Source: SVTX01 sp045538195 (GTDB lineage: Bacteria > Bacillota > Clostridia > Oscillospirales > CAG-272). Taken from it: DNA of 24,673 nucleotides. Where the stretch lies: NCBI GenBank assembly GCA_045538195.1, contig JAZSRA010000126.1:1-24673 (forward strand), in the 5' to 3' direction. Below, in pieces: positions 7,271 through 14,728 of the stretch (its first letter is position 1; each line of letters opens with the position of its first letter). The position numbers were made by a program, and so were the translations under genes. The notes below the pieces were generated by a model, which did not search any database, was not told the DNA's origin, and worked only from the letters and a program-made list of their open reading frames with translations.

Positions 7271-7299
7271 TTCGCGCTCCTTTCATAAATGTAATAAAT

Positions 7300-7328
7300 A
7301 TTTTACCACATTTCGGCGAAAAATGCAA
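7300..7328 (-). promoter_or_regulatory. Promoter for the DUF1576 gene
   Basis: On the minus strand, TTGCAT (7328-7323), a 17-bp spacer and TAAAAT (7305-7300). It lies about 30 bp upstream of the start codon. Confidence 0.6.
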
Positions 7329-7358
7329 CTCTTTCGCGAAAATATTTGTTTTATTAGG

Positions 7359-7387
7359 AAAAAAGCCTTTTCCAAGGTGGAAAAGGC
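7359..7387 (-). terminator. Terminator after the XRE regulator
   Basis: GCCTTTTCCA (7365-7374) and TGGAAAAGGC (7378-7387) form a perfect 10-bp stem with a 3-nt loop. On the minus strand the stem runs into a T-run (plus-strand A-run at 7359-7364), so it stops the leftward regulator gene. Confidence 0.8.
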
Positions 7388-7397
7388 AGTATTTTTA

Positions 7398-7634
7398 TTA
7401 ATCATCAATGTCGGTAAGTTTGGAAACGGTAGTTCCTAACACTTCCGCAATAACAAACAGTGTTTTCAAGGAAGGGCAAAAATAACTACCCGGTGCTTCA
7501 AGCTGTGACACATATCCTGCGGACAAATTGCACGCTTCCGCAAGCTCCTCTTGTGTCATTCCTTGTAGCTTTCTGTAATATGCAATTTTTAAGCCGATTT
7601 TTATTATATTCATCTTATATTGACTTTCGAGCAT
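7398..7634 (-). CDS. Small XRE-family (HTH_3) transcriptional regulator
   Basis: This 78-residue protein is essentially one Cro/CI-type helix-turn-helix domain. The recognition region is MTQEELAEACNLSAGYVSQLE, followed by the usual SLKTLFVIAEVLGTTVSKL helices. There is no sensor or multimerisation domain, so a simple DNA-binding repressor is likely. A TTG five codons earlier lies inside the GGGGGAG ribosome site, so the ATG at 7634 was chosen. The gene diverges from the SLOG-domain gene, and the two promoters overlap. The intergenic region carries AATAGGT repeats facing each other, which are good candidates for its own operators. The segment after the recognition helix, LEAPGSYFCPSLKTL, matches an unusual wing with EAPG rather than the common ERG. 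Confidence 0.85.
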   Translation of the reverse strand: MLESQYKMNIIKIGLKIAYYRKLQGMTQEELAEACNLSAGYVSQLEAPGSYFCPSLKTLFVIAEVLGTTVSKLTDIDD

Positions 7635-7663
7635 ATTTTTCTCCCCCAAATATTGCTAAAAAT

Positions 7664-7719
7664 ATTATAACCTATTTACAACAGATTTTTAATATGATAT
7701 AATATAAGAAACAATAGGT
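7664..7719. promoter_or_regulatory. Overlapping divergent promoters and operator-like repeats
   Basis: Rightward promoter for the SLOG gene: TTTACA (7675-7680), 17-bp spacer, TATAAT (7698-7703). Leftward promoter for the XRE gene: TTAAAA (7692-7687), 17-bp spacer, TATAAT (7669-7664). The promoters overlap by 18 bp, so polymerase binding at one should exclude the other. ACCTATT (7670-7676) and AATAGGT (7713-7719) are inverted copies 43 bp apart, one beside each -10 box, and could be regulator sites. Confidence 0.6.
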
Positions 7720-7768
7720 AAAATATAGTAATAACTCTATATATCTTTTTTATGTTTAGGAGAAATCT

Positions 7769-8107
7769 ATGAAACTTTTAATAATTGGCTCAAGAACAAT
7801 AACAGATTTTGACCTGACGGGTCATATTCCTGCCGAAACAGAACTTATTATAAGCGGCGGAGCAAAGGGCATGGATACTGTGGCGGAGCATTACGCCGAT
7901 GCTCACGGTATAGAAAAGCTAATTATCCGTCCGAAATACGAAAGATATGGCAGAGCCGCGCCATTGAAGCGCAACGAGGAAATGGTAAATGCAGCCGACA
8001 CTGTGTTGGCAATTTGGGACGGAGTATCTCACGGAACGAAATATACCCTTGATCATGCCCGAAAAAAGGGTAAAAAGATCATTGAAATAGTTCCGCAAAA
8101 CGAGTAA
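7769..8107 (+). CDS. SLOG-domain protein (YspA / DUF2493-like)
   Basis: This 112-residue protein is a compact Rossmann-like fold of the SLOG superfamily (relatives of DprA, TIR-linked nucleotide sensors and LOG cytokinin enzymes). Motifs visible are IIGSRT at residues 5-10, the nucleotide-binding SGGAKGMD at about 29-36, and the second-half element WDGVSHGTKYTLDHARKKG. The last resembles the YspA-type family, which binds or processes nucleotide derivatives. Its exact ligand is unknown. The start follows TAGGAG (7757-7762). The gene stands alone on the plus strand and faces an XRE regulator across a shared promoter region. No restriction, toxin or effector gene adjoins it, so a defence role is not supported here. 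It ends before a hairpin at 8205-8233. Confidence 0.75.
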   Translation: MKLLIIGSRTITDFDLTGHIPAETELIISGGAKGMDTVAEHYADAHGIEKLIIRPKYERYGRAAPLKRNEEMVNAADTVLAIWDGVSHGTKYTLDHARKKGKKIIEIVPQNE

Positions 8108-8204
8108 TAATATTTTACACAAAATTTATCCCTATAAACTATATATTTAAATTGTAGATTAAAATCTTCTCTTTATAAGTTTTTGAAAGAGGCGGGAACA
8201 AATT

Positions 8205-8233
8205 GAGGAGAGAACCTAAAAAGTTCTCTCCTC
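8205..8233. terminator. Hairpin terminator between the SLOG gene and lysA
   Basis: GAGGAGAGAAC (8205-8215) and GTTCTCTCCTC (8223-8233) form a perfect 11-bp stem with loop CTAAAAA. It lies between convergent genes. T-runs on either side are short, so it is probably a moderate bidirectional terminator. The stretch 8108-8204 is AT-rich and holds nothing I can identify. Confidence 0.7.
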
Positions 8234-8250
8234 TGTTTGCGTCATTATAA

Positions 8251-9561
8251 TTATATATCATTTCTGCAAATATCCTCGGGCGTTTCACGTTTTACCGCTA
8301 TGTAGTCATATCCGTCTTTCAGCATAACGACGGGGGGCTTGCCAAGGCGGTTGTAGTTCGAGGACATTGAGTAGTTGTACGCGCCCGTGGTAAGGACCGC
8401 GATAATATCGCCGCGAACGATGTCGGCGGGAAGGGTAACGTTCTCCTGAAGAATATCGCCAGACTCGCAGCATCTGCCGACTAACGAGCATTTGAAGGTC
8501 GGCGCGCCGTTTTCCACGGCGTTCATTCTGTTTGCGAGACAGACGGTGTAGGGCGAGCCGTAGAGTGCAAATCGGGGGTTATCCGCCATTCCGCCGTCAA
8601 CGGAGACGTAATTCTTGTATCCGGGAATACGCTTGACCGTACCTGCGGTATAGAGCGTCAAGCCTGCGTCGGCAACGATGCTGCGACCGGGTTCCATACG
8701 CACTGCCGGCATCGGGATGCCAAGATTTTTGCAATATGCCTTCATGTGGTCGGCAACCTGATGAATATTTGCCGCAATGTCGATATGGGGATCGCTTTCA
8801 AGGTATCTGACACCGTAGCCGCCGCCAAGGTCAAGCTCTTTTGCGAAAAATCCGTATTTTTTCGCCATATCAGCAATAAAATCAAGCATTATTTCCGACG
8901 CGCGAAGAAAGACTTCGGAGTCGAAGACCTGAGAGCCTACGTGACAGTGAAATCCGTAAAGCTCAATATTTTCAAGTCCTATGGCGTACTTTGTTATCTG
9001 CTCGGCTTGTCCCGTTTCAATGGCAGAACCGAATTTTGAGTCCACCTTGCCCGTGGCAACCGCCGCGTAGGTATGTGGGTCGATGCCTGGGGTCAGACGG
9101 AGCAATATTTTTTGCTTTACACCCTTTTCACCTGCGATGCGATCGATCGCGTCAAGCTCCTCAACGTTGTCAACTACAAAGTAACCGACACCCTCGTCGA
9201 TGGCATAGGCTATATCTTCGTCGGTCTTGTTGTTGCTGTGAAAATAAGCCTTTTCAAGAGGAAATCCTACGCTTGACGCCGTGTAAAGCTCGCCCGAAGA
9301 TACAAGGTCGGTACCCATGCCCTCGTACTTGACGATGCGATACATCTGTTTAAAGGACGCTGCCTTGCTTGCGTAAAGGGGAAGGGCGTTCTCGCCGAAG
9401 GCGGATTTCATAGCGTCCACATATGTCTTGCAACGCTCTCTTATTCTGTTTTCGTCAAAAAGGTATAGGGGTGTGCCGTATTTTTCTGCCATCTCAACGG
9501 TGTCAACGCCGCCGAGGGTCAGATGTCCCTTTTCGTTTACCGATAAATTGTTACAGATCAT
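8251..9561 (-). CDS. lysA: Diaminopimelate decarboxylase
   Basis: This fold-III PLP enzyme (436 residues, typical length) makes L-lysine from meso-diaminopimelate, the last step of the pathway. The PLP lysine is K66 in YASKAA. The phosphate loop is GGGYG (246-250), followed by EPGR (290-293). The catalytic and substrate motif is CCESGD (364-369), and the second-subunit tyrosine is in GAYNYSMSSNYN (from 393). ATG at 9561 has an AAGGA site 9 bp upstream and lies 13 bp after dapB. It is the last gene of the lysine-riboswitch-controlled dapA-dapB-lysA operon, and ends at the 8205-8233 hairpin. Confidence 0.96.
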   Translation of the reverse strand: MICNNLSVNEKGHLTLGGVDTVEMAEKYGTPLYLFDENRIRERCKTYVDAMKSAFGENALPLYASKAASFKQMYRIVKYEGMGTDLVSSGELYTASSVGFPLEKAYFHSNNKTDEDIAYAIDEGVGYFVVDNVEELDAIDRIAGEKGVKQKILLRLTPGIDPHTYAAVATGKVDSKFGSAIETGQAEQITKYAIGLENIELYGFHCHVGSQVFDSEVFLRASEIMLDFIADMAKKYGFFAKELDLGGGYGVRYLESDPHIDIAANIHQVADHMKAYCKNLGIPMPAVRMEPGRSIVADAGLTLYTAGTVKRIPGYKNYVSVDGGMADNPRFALYGSPYTVCLANRMNAVENGAPTFKCSLVGRCCESGDILQENVTLPADIVRGDIIAVLTTGAYNYSMSSNYNRLGKPPVVMLKDGYDYIAVKRETPEDICRNDI

Positions 9562-9574
9562 GATTTTTCCTTAA

Positions 9575-10321
9575 TTATTCCGCGCCGATCATACTATACA
9601 TATCGTAAAGACCTGCGCCCTTGTTCTTGATAAAATCTGCCGCCGCTATTGCTCCCTCGGCAAAGAGGGAACGGCTGTGAGCCTCGTGCTTGAGCGTGAT
9701 TGTCTGGGTATCTGTTCCCACGATCACCTCATGCTCGCCGACAATATTTCCCATGCGTATAGCATGGATGCCTATTTCGTCCTTCTCTCGCTTGGCGTGA
9801 CCCTGACGACCAAAGGTGAAGAACGCCTGCTCTCTTATCTTTTGTATAGACTGCGCCAGAAGCAGAGCCGTTCCGCTGGGAGCGTCAAGCTTTCTGTTGT
9901 GATGCTTTTCGATGATCTCTATGTCAGCGTCAGGGAAGGTCTTTGCCGCCGTTTTGGCAAGCTCGCAAAGGAGCGCTACGCCCAAGGACATATTAGCCGA
10001 ATGGAAAAGCGGTATTTTTTTCGCCGCATCGGCAATATAGCCTTTCTCTTTGTCGTCATGACCAGTAGTTGCAAGAACAACGGGGATATTCTTCTGGCAA
10101 GCGTATTCAAGTATGGCTTTCGTTCCCGCGTGATGCGAAAAATCAATGATGCAATCGGGCGTTTCTTTGACGTCCGCCCAGTTTGTATAAGTAGGACACT
10201 CGGCTATGACTTCGTTTACATCGTATCCCGCGCAAAGCTCTGCACCACGGTAGCCGTCAAGTATCATTTTTTTGACTTCGGCGCCCATTCTGCCGCCGAT
10301 GCCGCTTATAAGTATTTTCAT
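9575..10321 (-). CDS. dapB: 4-hydroxy-tetrahydrodipicolinate reductase
   Basis: This 248-residue enzyme reduces the DapA product with NAD(P)H to tetrahydrodipicolinate. The N-terminal Rossmann motif is GIGGRMG (7-13), and the conserved ATTG loop is at 84-87. The catalytic signature EKHHNRKLDAPSGTA (138-152) contains the conserved His pair and lysine K144. The Asp at residue 34 (AGYDV) follows the second strand and suggests NADH-compatible cofactor use, but that is inference. Its ATG overlaps the dapA stop codon as ATGA, implying translational coupling. Length and motifs look intact. Confidence 0.95.
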   Translation of the reverse strand: MKILISGIGGRMGAEVKKMILDGYRGAELCAGYDVNEVIAECPTYTNWADVKETPDCIIDFSHHAGTKAILEYACQKNIPVVLATTGHDDKEKGYIADAAKKIPLFHSANMSLGVALLCELAKTAAKTFPDADIEIIEKHHNRKLDAPSGTALLLAQSIQKIREQAFFTFGRQGHAKREKDEIGIHAIRMGNIVGEHEVIVGTDTQTITLKHEAHSRSLFAEGAIAAADFIKNKGAGLYDMYSMIGAE

Positions 10322-11202
10322 ATCAGATCAAGTCCCTTCATAATAGCTACGAGCTTTTCCTCGTGATCGGATTCCATTTCTGTTAAGGGGAGGCGAAGCT
10401 CGTTGGTGCAGAATCCCATATGTGACATCGCGCACTTAACGGGGATAGGATTGACCTCGGAAAAGAGTGCGTTGATGAAGGGAAGAAGCTCAAGCTGAGC
10501 CTTGACCGATTCAGTGTGTCTGCCCTCGAAGAAATCGTGGCAGATCTTGCTTGTAGCGCGGGGCATAGGATTGGAGAGAACCGAGATAACGCCCTTACCG
10601 CCAAGAGAGAGGATAGGAGTGATCTGGTCATCGTTACCCGAATATATGTCCATCTTGTCGCCAACGAGGTGGGCAAGCTCGGCAATCTGGGAGATGTTCC
10701 CGCTTGCCTCCTTGATAGCCACGATGTTGGGGTGATCGGCAAGCTTTGCCGCGGTTGCGGGGAGGATGTTGCATCCTGTTCTTGAGGGAACGTTGTAGAG
10801 AATGATCGGGATCTCGGATGCGTCGGCGATAGAGGTAAACATCTTGACAAGACCGTTCTGAGTTGCCTTGTTGTAATAGGGAGTAACAACGAGAGCTGCG
10901 TCTGCTCCCGCCTCTGCCGCTTGTTGTGTCAGCCAGATAGCGTAAGCTGTGTCGTTTGAGCCTGTGCCTGCAATAATCGGAACTCTGCCTGCTGCTCTTT
11001 TTGATGCAAAGGCAATAGCATCTCTGTGCTCGTCGTCCGAGAGAGTTGAAGCCTCACCTGTTGTTCCACAGACTACAAGAGCATCAATTCCCTTTTCTAT
11101 CTGCCAGTCAATGAGCTTTCCAAAAAGCTCATAGTCTATTCCATTTTCTGTAAGAGGAGTTATAAGCGCAGTTGCAGCACCTTCAAATACTGTCTTTTTC
11201 AT
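10318..11202 (-). CDS. dapA: 4-hydroxy-tetrahydrodipicolinate synthase
   Basis: This class I aldolase (294 residues) condenses pyruvate with aspartate semialdehyde, the entry to DAP and lysine. The Schiff-base lysine is K164 in VAIKEASGN. Catalytic Y136 lies in YNVPSRTG, with R141 for substrate binding. T47 is in VCGTTGEAS and Y110 is the partner tyrosine. These align with E. coli K161, Y133, R138, T44 and Y107 (offset +3). The frame is open for 22 more codons upstream, but those codons run through the riboswitch terminator. The ATG at 11202 follows GAAAGGA and starts the conserved N-terminus. First gene of the dapA-dapB-lysA operon, controlled by a lysine riboswitch. Confidence 0.96.
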   Translation of the reverse strand: MKKTVFEGAATALITPLTENGIDYELFGKLIDWQIEKGIDALVVCGTTGEASTLSDDEHRDAIAFASKRAAGRVPIIAGTGSNDTAYAIWLTQQAAEAGADAALVVTPYYNKATQNGLVKMFTSIADASEIPIILYNVPSRTGCNILPATAAKLADHPNIVAIKEASGNISQIAELAHLVGDKMDIYSGNDDQITPILSLGGKGVISVLSNPMPRATSKICHDFFEGRHTESVKAQLELLPFINALFSEVNPIPVKCAMSHMGFCTNELRLPLTEMESDHEEKLVAIMKGLDLI

Positions 11203-11222
11203 TGTCTTTTTCCTTTCAAAAT

Positions 11223-11250
11223 AAAAAAATCTTACCAAAAAATGGTAAGA
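11223..11250 (-). terminator. Riboswitch expression-platform terminator
   Basis: On the minus strand, TCTTACC (11250-11244) and GGTAAGA (11236-11230) form a stem with an ATTTTTT loop, followed by seven T residues. It sits between the lysine aptamer and the dapA ribosome site, so lysine binding would stop transcription before dapA. Confidence 0.85.
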
Positions 11251-11284
11251 GCTAAAACTGTCGTACAAAAACCTTTTGCACGCT

Positions 11285-11455
11285 TATTCCGATAGCCCTC
11301 CGCATTACGCGACAGTCGCAGAGATATTCTCCCTGAAACCAGCAGGAAGTCCGTCTCTTCCAACTTCGGCATCTGTACCTTTGGACAAGAGCTAAACCTT
11401 ACGGAACGGCAATTACACTCTCTCTACTCTTTACAAGATGCGCCTCTACCAATCA
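11285..11455 (-). promoter_or_regulatory. Lysine riboswitch (L box) aptamer
   Basis: On the minus strand the family's conserved blocks appear in order: GGTAGAGGCGC (from 11450), AAAGAGTA, GATGCCGAAG, CTGCTGGTTTCAGG, CTGCGACTGTCGCG and GGAGGGCTATC (ending near 11291). GGTAG and CTATC close the P1 helix. A terminator follows at 11223-11250. ACTGTCG in the aptamer (11316-11310) is complementary to CGACAGT (11263-11257) just ahead of the terminator, a possible alternative pairing. It controls dapA-dapB-lysA by transcription attenuation in response to lysine. Confidence 0.93.
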
Positions 11456-11467
11456 TTTGACAGCTTC

Positions 11468-11496
11468 ATTATATCACACATATGCTTTATTGTCAA
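11468..11496 (-). promoter_or_regulatory. Promoter for the dapA-dapB-lysA operon
   Basis: On the minus strand, perfect TTGACA (11496-11491), 17-bp spacer, perfect TATAAT (11473-11468). Transcription would start near 11461, just before the aptamer, giving a leader of about 260 nt. Confidence 0.88.
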
Positions 11497-11526
11497 GCAT
11501 ATTTTTAAATTTTACACAAGTAGTAA

Positions 11527-11555
11527 TTGACAAGTAATAATTTATAGTATATAAT
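11527..11555 (+). promoter_or_regulatory. Promoter for the nitroreductase gene
   Basis: Perfect TTGACA (11527-11532), 17-bp spacer, perfect TATAAT (11550-11555). It diverges from the dapA promoter, with 30 bp between the two -35 boxes. Confidence 0.82.
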
Positions 11556-11600
11556 GGTATAGTAAATTGCAGAAATACCAAAGAAAAGAGAGGGAACTCA

Positions 11601-12122
11601 ATGGATTTTTTGACTCTTGCAAAACAAAGATGCTCTGTCCGTAAATTCAAGGACGTACATCTTGAAAAGGAAGTACTTGACAAAATAATTGAGAGTGGTC
11701 ATGTAGCGCCGACCGGCTGTAATTTTCAGCCGCAGAGAATTCTTGTTCTGAATACCGAAGAAAGTATGGAAAGGCTGAAAAAATGCACACGTTGTCACTT
11801 TGACGCACCTACTGCCATGATTGTTTGTTATAATAAGGATGAATCCTGGGTAAGAAAATATGACGGAGCAATGTCAGCCCCTGTTGATGCTGCCATTGTT
11901 GCAACGCACATGGTTCTTATGGCACAGGAGCTGGGAGTAGGTACCTGCTTTGTTATGGCGTTCAATCCGGAAGTGTTAAGAGAAGAATTTAAAATTCCGG
12001 AGAACTATGAAATTTCAACGCTTATCGTTATGGGCTATCCTCATCCCGATGCAACACCACTTGATATGCATTCAAAATTCAGACCTGTTGACGAGGTTGT
12101 ATTCTACGAAAAGTTTAACTGA
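11601..12122 (+). CDS. Nitroreductase family protein
   Basis: This 173-residue flavoprotein-type reductase belongs to the nitroreductase fold, which uses FMN and NAD(P)H to reduce nitro compounds, quinones or other acceptors. The FMN phosphate motif is R-C-S-V-R at the N-terminus (RCSVRKF), followed by a helix ending in APTGCNFQPQ, the usual (S/A)PSxxNxQPW-type site. The C-terminal GYP motif is part of IVMGYPHPDA. The protein is in the short (about 170-residue) class, so it probably acts as a homodimer. The physiological substrate cannot be read from the sequence. RBS GAGAGGG (11588-11594) supports this start. It has its own promoter and terminator, independent of the neighbouring operons. 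Confidence 0.88.
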   Translation: MDFLTLAKQRCSVRKFKDVHLEKEVLDKIIESGHVAPTGCNFQPQRILVLNTEESMERLKKCTRCHFDAPTAMIVCYNKDESWVRKYDGAMSAPVDAAIVATHMVLMAQELGVGTCFVMAFNPEVLREEFKIPENYEISTLIVMGYPHPDATPLDMHSKFRPVDEVVFYEKFN

Positions 12123-12134
12123 ATAATAAAAGCA

Positions 12135-12170
12135 AAGGACTAAAGAGAGTTTTCTCTTTAGTCCTTATTT
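12135..12170. terminator. Terminator shared by the nitroreductase and holA
   Basis: AAGGACTAAAGAGA (12135-12148) and TCTCTTTAGTCCTT (12153-12166) form a perfect 14-bp stem with a GTTT loop, followed by ATTTTT on the plus strand. It lies between convergent genes and can serve both. Confidence 0.88.
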
Positions 12171-13259
12171 TTATATTGTATGAATAACTCTGAATAACAG
12201 ATTTTCCAGTACAAGGTAACCGTCACGGCCGAATTTAAGCTTTGTGTCTGCATCAAGGCAAAGTTCGTTGAATTTTTTAACATAATCTTTGTCCTTTTTC
12301 CTCAGAAAATCCGAATGCCTCTTTACCACAAAATCACGAAGCCCCGTGACTTTTGCTATTTCCACAAGAGTATTTCCCTGTGCTTGTAGGGTAGAAACAA
12401 GTGCCATATCGCTTGCAAGCTTAACTATTGCTCCGAAAATCAGAAGCGGTTCGGTCTTGTTGGCTCTGAGCTTTGAAAGTGCCACGACGCCTGCTTCAAA
12501 ATTCTGTGCTGAAATTGCAGTTGTTACGTCAAAGGTAATAGCTTCGGTATTTTTTATGCAGACAAGGTCGACGTCCTCACGCAAAAGAGTGTTTCTGCCA
12601 TTATGAGAAAGGTATGCCGAGAGTTTTTGTATCTCAAAATCAAGCAGACACATATCAGTACCGACACTTTCACAAAGGTAATATACAACGTCGGGAGTTA
12701 CCGATATTTTTTCCTTTTCGATTTTCTTTTTTATCCAGCGCAGAAGTGCCGCATCCCCCATTTTGGCTCTTTGAAAATCGCACACAAGCGCATTTTCCGA
12801 GAGCTTTTTTATTATTGCGCTGTTACCCTTTCCCTTGACCGAGTCTATATCAGAGAAATAAATAACCACAATCGACATTTTTCCGACATTCTCAAGAAGT
12901 GTACATAATTCGTTTTTTTCTCTGTCGGAAAGTTTTGAAAAATCAGGACGTTCAAGCTTTATGACTCTTTTGTTTTCGCTCTTTTGTTCATTCGGGTCGT
13001 CAAAAAATGAAAACTCCTGCATCGGAACGCTTGAGAGCTCATCACAAAGCGTACCGAAATCGATAGTATCACGAAGCACAGTAACGTTCACGCGCTCCCC
13101 TGCACACGAACAGAGCTGTGAAAAATAGTACCTTTTCATATATTCCTCGTTGCCCGAGAAAATATATACGCCCTGCGTATTTTTTTCTTTCAGACGCTTT
13201 TTTAGCTCGTCGAGAGCTTTCTTTGCTTCTTCCTGTTTTGAGTTTTTACGAAAATCCAC
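12171..13259 (-). CDS. holA: DNA polymerase III subunit delta
   Basis: This 362-residue protein matches the clamp-loader delta subunit, which opens the beta sliding clamp in the replisome. The N-terminal strand-loop GVYIFSGNEEYMKRYY is the clamp-binding start of the AAA+-like fold. The middle shows RVIKLERPDFSKLSD and LVCDFQRAK segments. The C-terminal collar region contains LLIFGAIVKLASDM and the ending LVLENLLFRV. As usual for delta, there is no working Walker A motif. The start is a GTG with a GAGGTG site upstream. It is the last gene of the mfd operon, 20 bp after the radical SAM gene, and ends against a strong terminator. The assignment rests on family pattern, and identity is moderate as usual for this fast-evolving subunit. 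Confidence 0.85.
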   Translation of the reverse strand: MDFRKNSKQEEAKKALDELKKRLKEKNTQGVYIFSGNEEYMKRYYFSQLCSCAGERVNVTVLRDTIDFGTLCDELSSVPMQEFSFFDDPNEQKSENKRVIKLERPDFSKLSDREKNELCTLLENVGKMSIVVIYFSDIDSVKGKGNSAIIKKLSENALVCDFQRAKMGDAALLRWIKKKIEKEKISVTPDVVYYLCESVGTDMCLLDFEIQKLSAYLSHNGRNTLLREDVDLVCIKNTEAITFDVTTAISAQNFEAGVVALSKLRANKTEPLLIFGAIVKLASDMALVSTLQAQGNTLVEIAKVTGLRDFVVKRHSDFLRKKDKDYVKKFNELCLDADTKLKFGRDGYLVLENLLFRVIHTI

Positions 13260-13279
13260 TGTGCTTCACCTCATTTCTT

Positions 13280-14164
13280 TTAAAAATCAAATATCGGAAC
13301 GTATTTTTCTTCGGCACTCAGCTTTTCTTGCGAAAAACCATGAGTTATTCCGCATTTTTCGGCATATTCGAGTACCCTTTGATATTCAAGAGTTGTAAGG
13401 GTTCTCGAAATTTCTTTATATTCGTTTGCTCTGTGAGTCGGGAAATACTGACTCATAAGACTTATATAAAGCTTATGCGTGTCGTACTTTCCCGAGAGGT
13501 AGTCGAGTATTTTAAAGCTGTCACGGTAAAGAGAGGGCAGAACAAGGTGACGGATAAGAACGCCACTTTTCATATGCCCGTCAGCAGTGAAGACAGGATA
13601 CCCCACCTGACGCATCATTTCGTCTAGTGCCTTACTCGCCACACAAAAATAGTCCGACACTCCAGAATATTTCTTTGAATATTCACTGTCATGATATTTC
13701 AGGTCGGGAAGATATATATCAACAAGTCCCGAAAAGCCCCTGAGAGTTTCAACGCTGTCATAACCACCCGTATTATAGACAACGGGGATTTTCAAGTCAC
13801 CTTTTACCTTTTCGAGAGCATAAATTATGTCTGTGCTGTAATGTGTTGGGTTTACAAGATTAAGATTCACGGCGCCCATTTCCTGAACTTTCAGAAAAAT
13901 TCTGCAAAGCTCATCACGGCTGATTTCTCTGCCTTTAAGATTTTGTGAAATTTCGAAGTTTTGACAGAAAACGCATTTTAAAGGACAGCCCGAAAAGAAA
14001 ACAGTCCCTGAACCCTTGCCGTAGGATATACACGGTTCTTCATAGGTGTGAAGTCCGACTCTTGCAATTTTTATTTTGACACCTGAGCCACAAAAGCCAT
14101 GGCTTTGCGTTCTGTCGGCGTGGCATTTTCGCGGACAGATAGTACAACCCTTGTTCTGACTCAT
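13280..14164 (-). CDS. Radical SAM protein, COG1313/PflX-like
   Basis: This 294-residue radical SAM protein carries the SAM-cluster motif as C60-x3-C64-x2-C67 in SGCPLKCVFCQN. Upstream sits a second cysteine set, C7, C10, C14 and C25 (GCTICPRKCHADR and GFCGSG), probably an extra Fe-S or zinc site. Such N-terminal motifs mark the PflX/COG1313 group, annotated as putative pyruvate-formate-lyase-activating-type enzymes but without an established substrate. Later elements include NPTHY and YLPDLKYHDSEY. The genuine glycyl-radical partner is not in this window, so activation of PFL is not supported here. Its ATG overlaps the stop of the MreD-like gene (ATGA), showing tight coupling within the mfd operon. 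Confidence 0.8.
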   Translation of the reverse strand: MSQNKGCTICPRKCHADRTQSHGFCGSGVKIKIARVGLHTYEEPCISYGKGSGTVFFSGCPLKCVFCQNFEISQNLKGREISRDELCRIFLKVQEMGAVNLNLVNPTHYSTDIIYALEKVKGDLKIPVVYNTGGYDSVETLRGFSGLVDIYLPDLKYHDSEYSKKYSGVSDYFCVASKALDEMMRQVGYPVFTADGHMKSGVLIRHLVLPSLYRDSFKILDYLSGKYDTHKLYISLMSQYFPTHRANEYKEISRTLTTLEYQRVLEYAEKCGITHGFSQEKLSAEEKYVPIFDF

Positions 14165-14715
14165 ATAAGCTCTTCTATCGAAAAAATACGCATTAAGAAT
14201 TTCACAATTACATAAACAATACCAACAATTATTACGTTGTATATGTATTCAGGTACAACTGCGCCAAAAAGAATATCAGTAAAGCTTATGCTGTGCCAGG
14301 TTCCAAGCAGAAAGAAAGCACTCACAATTGCCTTAGCACATAGAAGCACGAGAGAGGTAAGCATAGCGTTTACTGCTCCATGTCCTGCAACAGTTGTTGA
14401 GAGCTTATACGCAAAGCTTGCACATATGCAGTAAATAAGTGGAGTAAGCATTGGGGCTGAACCTGTTACGTCAACAATAAAGCCGAAAATTATACCAAGC
14501 ACCACTGCACGTCTTTTTGAGTTAAGTATCGCCGTACAAAGAACAAGCGCAAAAAGAATATCCGGATAAACCCTGCTTTGAGAAATAAGACCGCCAAAGG
14601 AGAGAAATCCCATCTTTATTCCAAGATGTGCGTTTGCAGATACGGCAAACAGATAAAAGGCAAGAAAGACGAGGGAAAAGAAGATATTCTCTTTTTTTGT
14701 AGTCGAATTTGTCAT
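14161..14715 (-). CDS. MreD-like membrane protein
   Basis: This 184-residue protein has about five or six hydrophobic segments and a short basic N-terminus. The segment PDILFALVLCTAILNSKRRAVVLG, continuing into IIFGFIVDVTG, has the shape of MreD: a PD-start helix, a basic loop, then GxxxGFxxD. MreD belongs to the rod-shape and cell-wall elongation complex. However, MreB and MreC, the usual neighbours, are absent here, so it is called MreD-like only. The frame is open from 14754, but the ATG at 14715 has GAAAGGA at the right spacing and does not overlap the upstream gene by 26 bases, so it was chosen. It overlaps the radical SAM gene by ATGA. Confidence 0.6.
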   Translation of the reverse strand: MTNSTTKKENIFFSLVFLAFYLFAVSANAHLGIKMGFLSFGGLISQSRVYPDILFALVLCTAILNSKRRAVVLGIIFGFIVDVTGSAPMLTPLIYCICASFAYKLSTTVAGHGAVNAMLTSLVLLCAKAIVSAFFLLGTWHSISFTDILFGAVVPEYIYNVIIVGIVYVIVKFLMRIFSIEELI

Positions 14716-14728
14716 TTTCCGTGTCCTT

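Noticed and set aside
7769..8107. Defence system built on the SLOG gene
   Set aside because: No effector, nuclease, TIR or cyclase gene lies beside it; its neighbours are a small regulator and lysine biosynthesis genes.
13118..13627. 169-residue plus-strand open frame across holA and the radical SAM gene
   Set aside because: It is antisense to two clear genes, and its translation has no recognisable domain.
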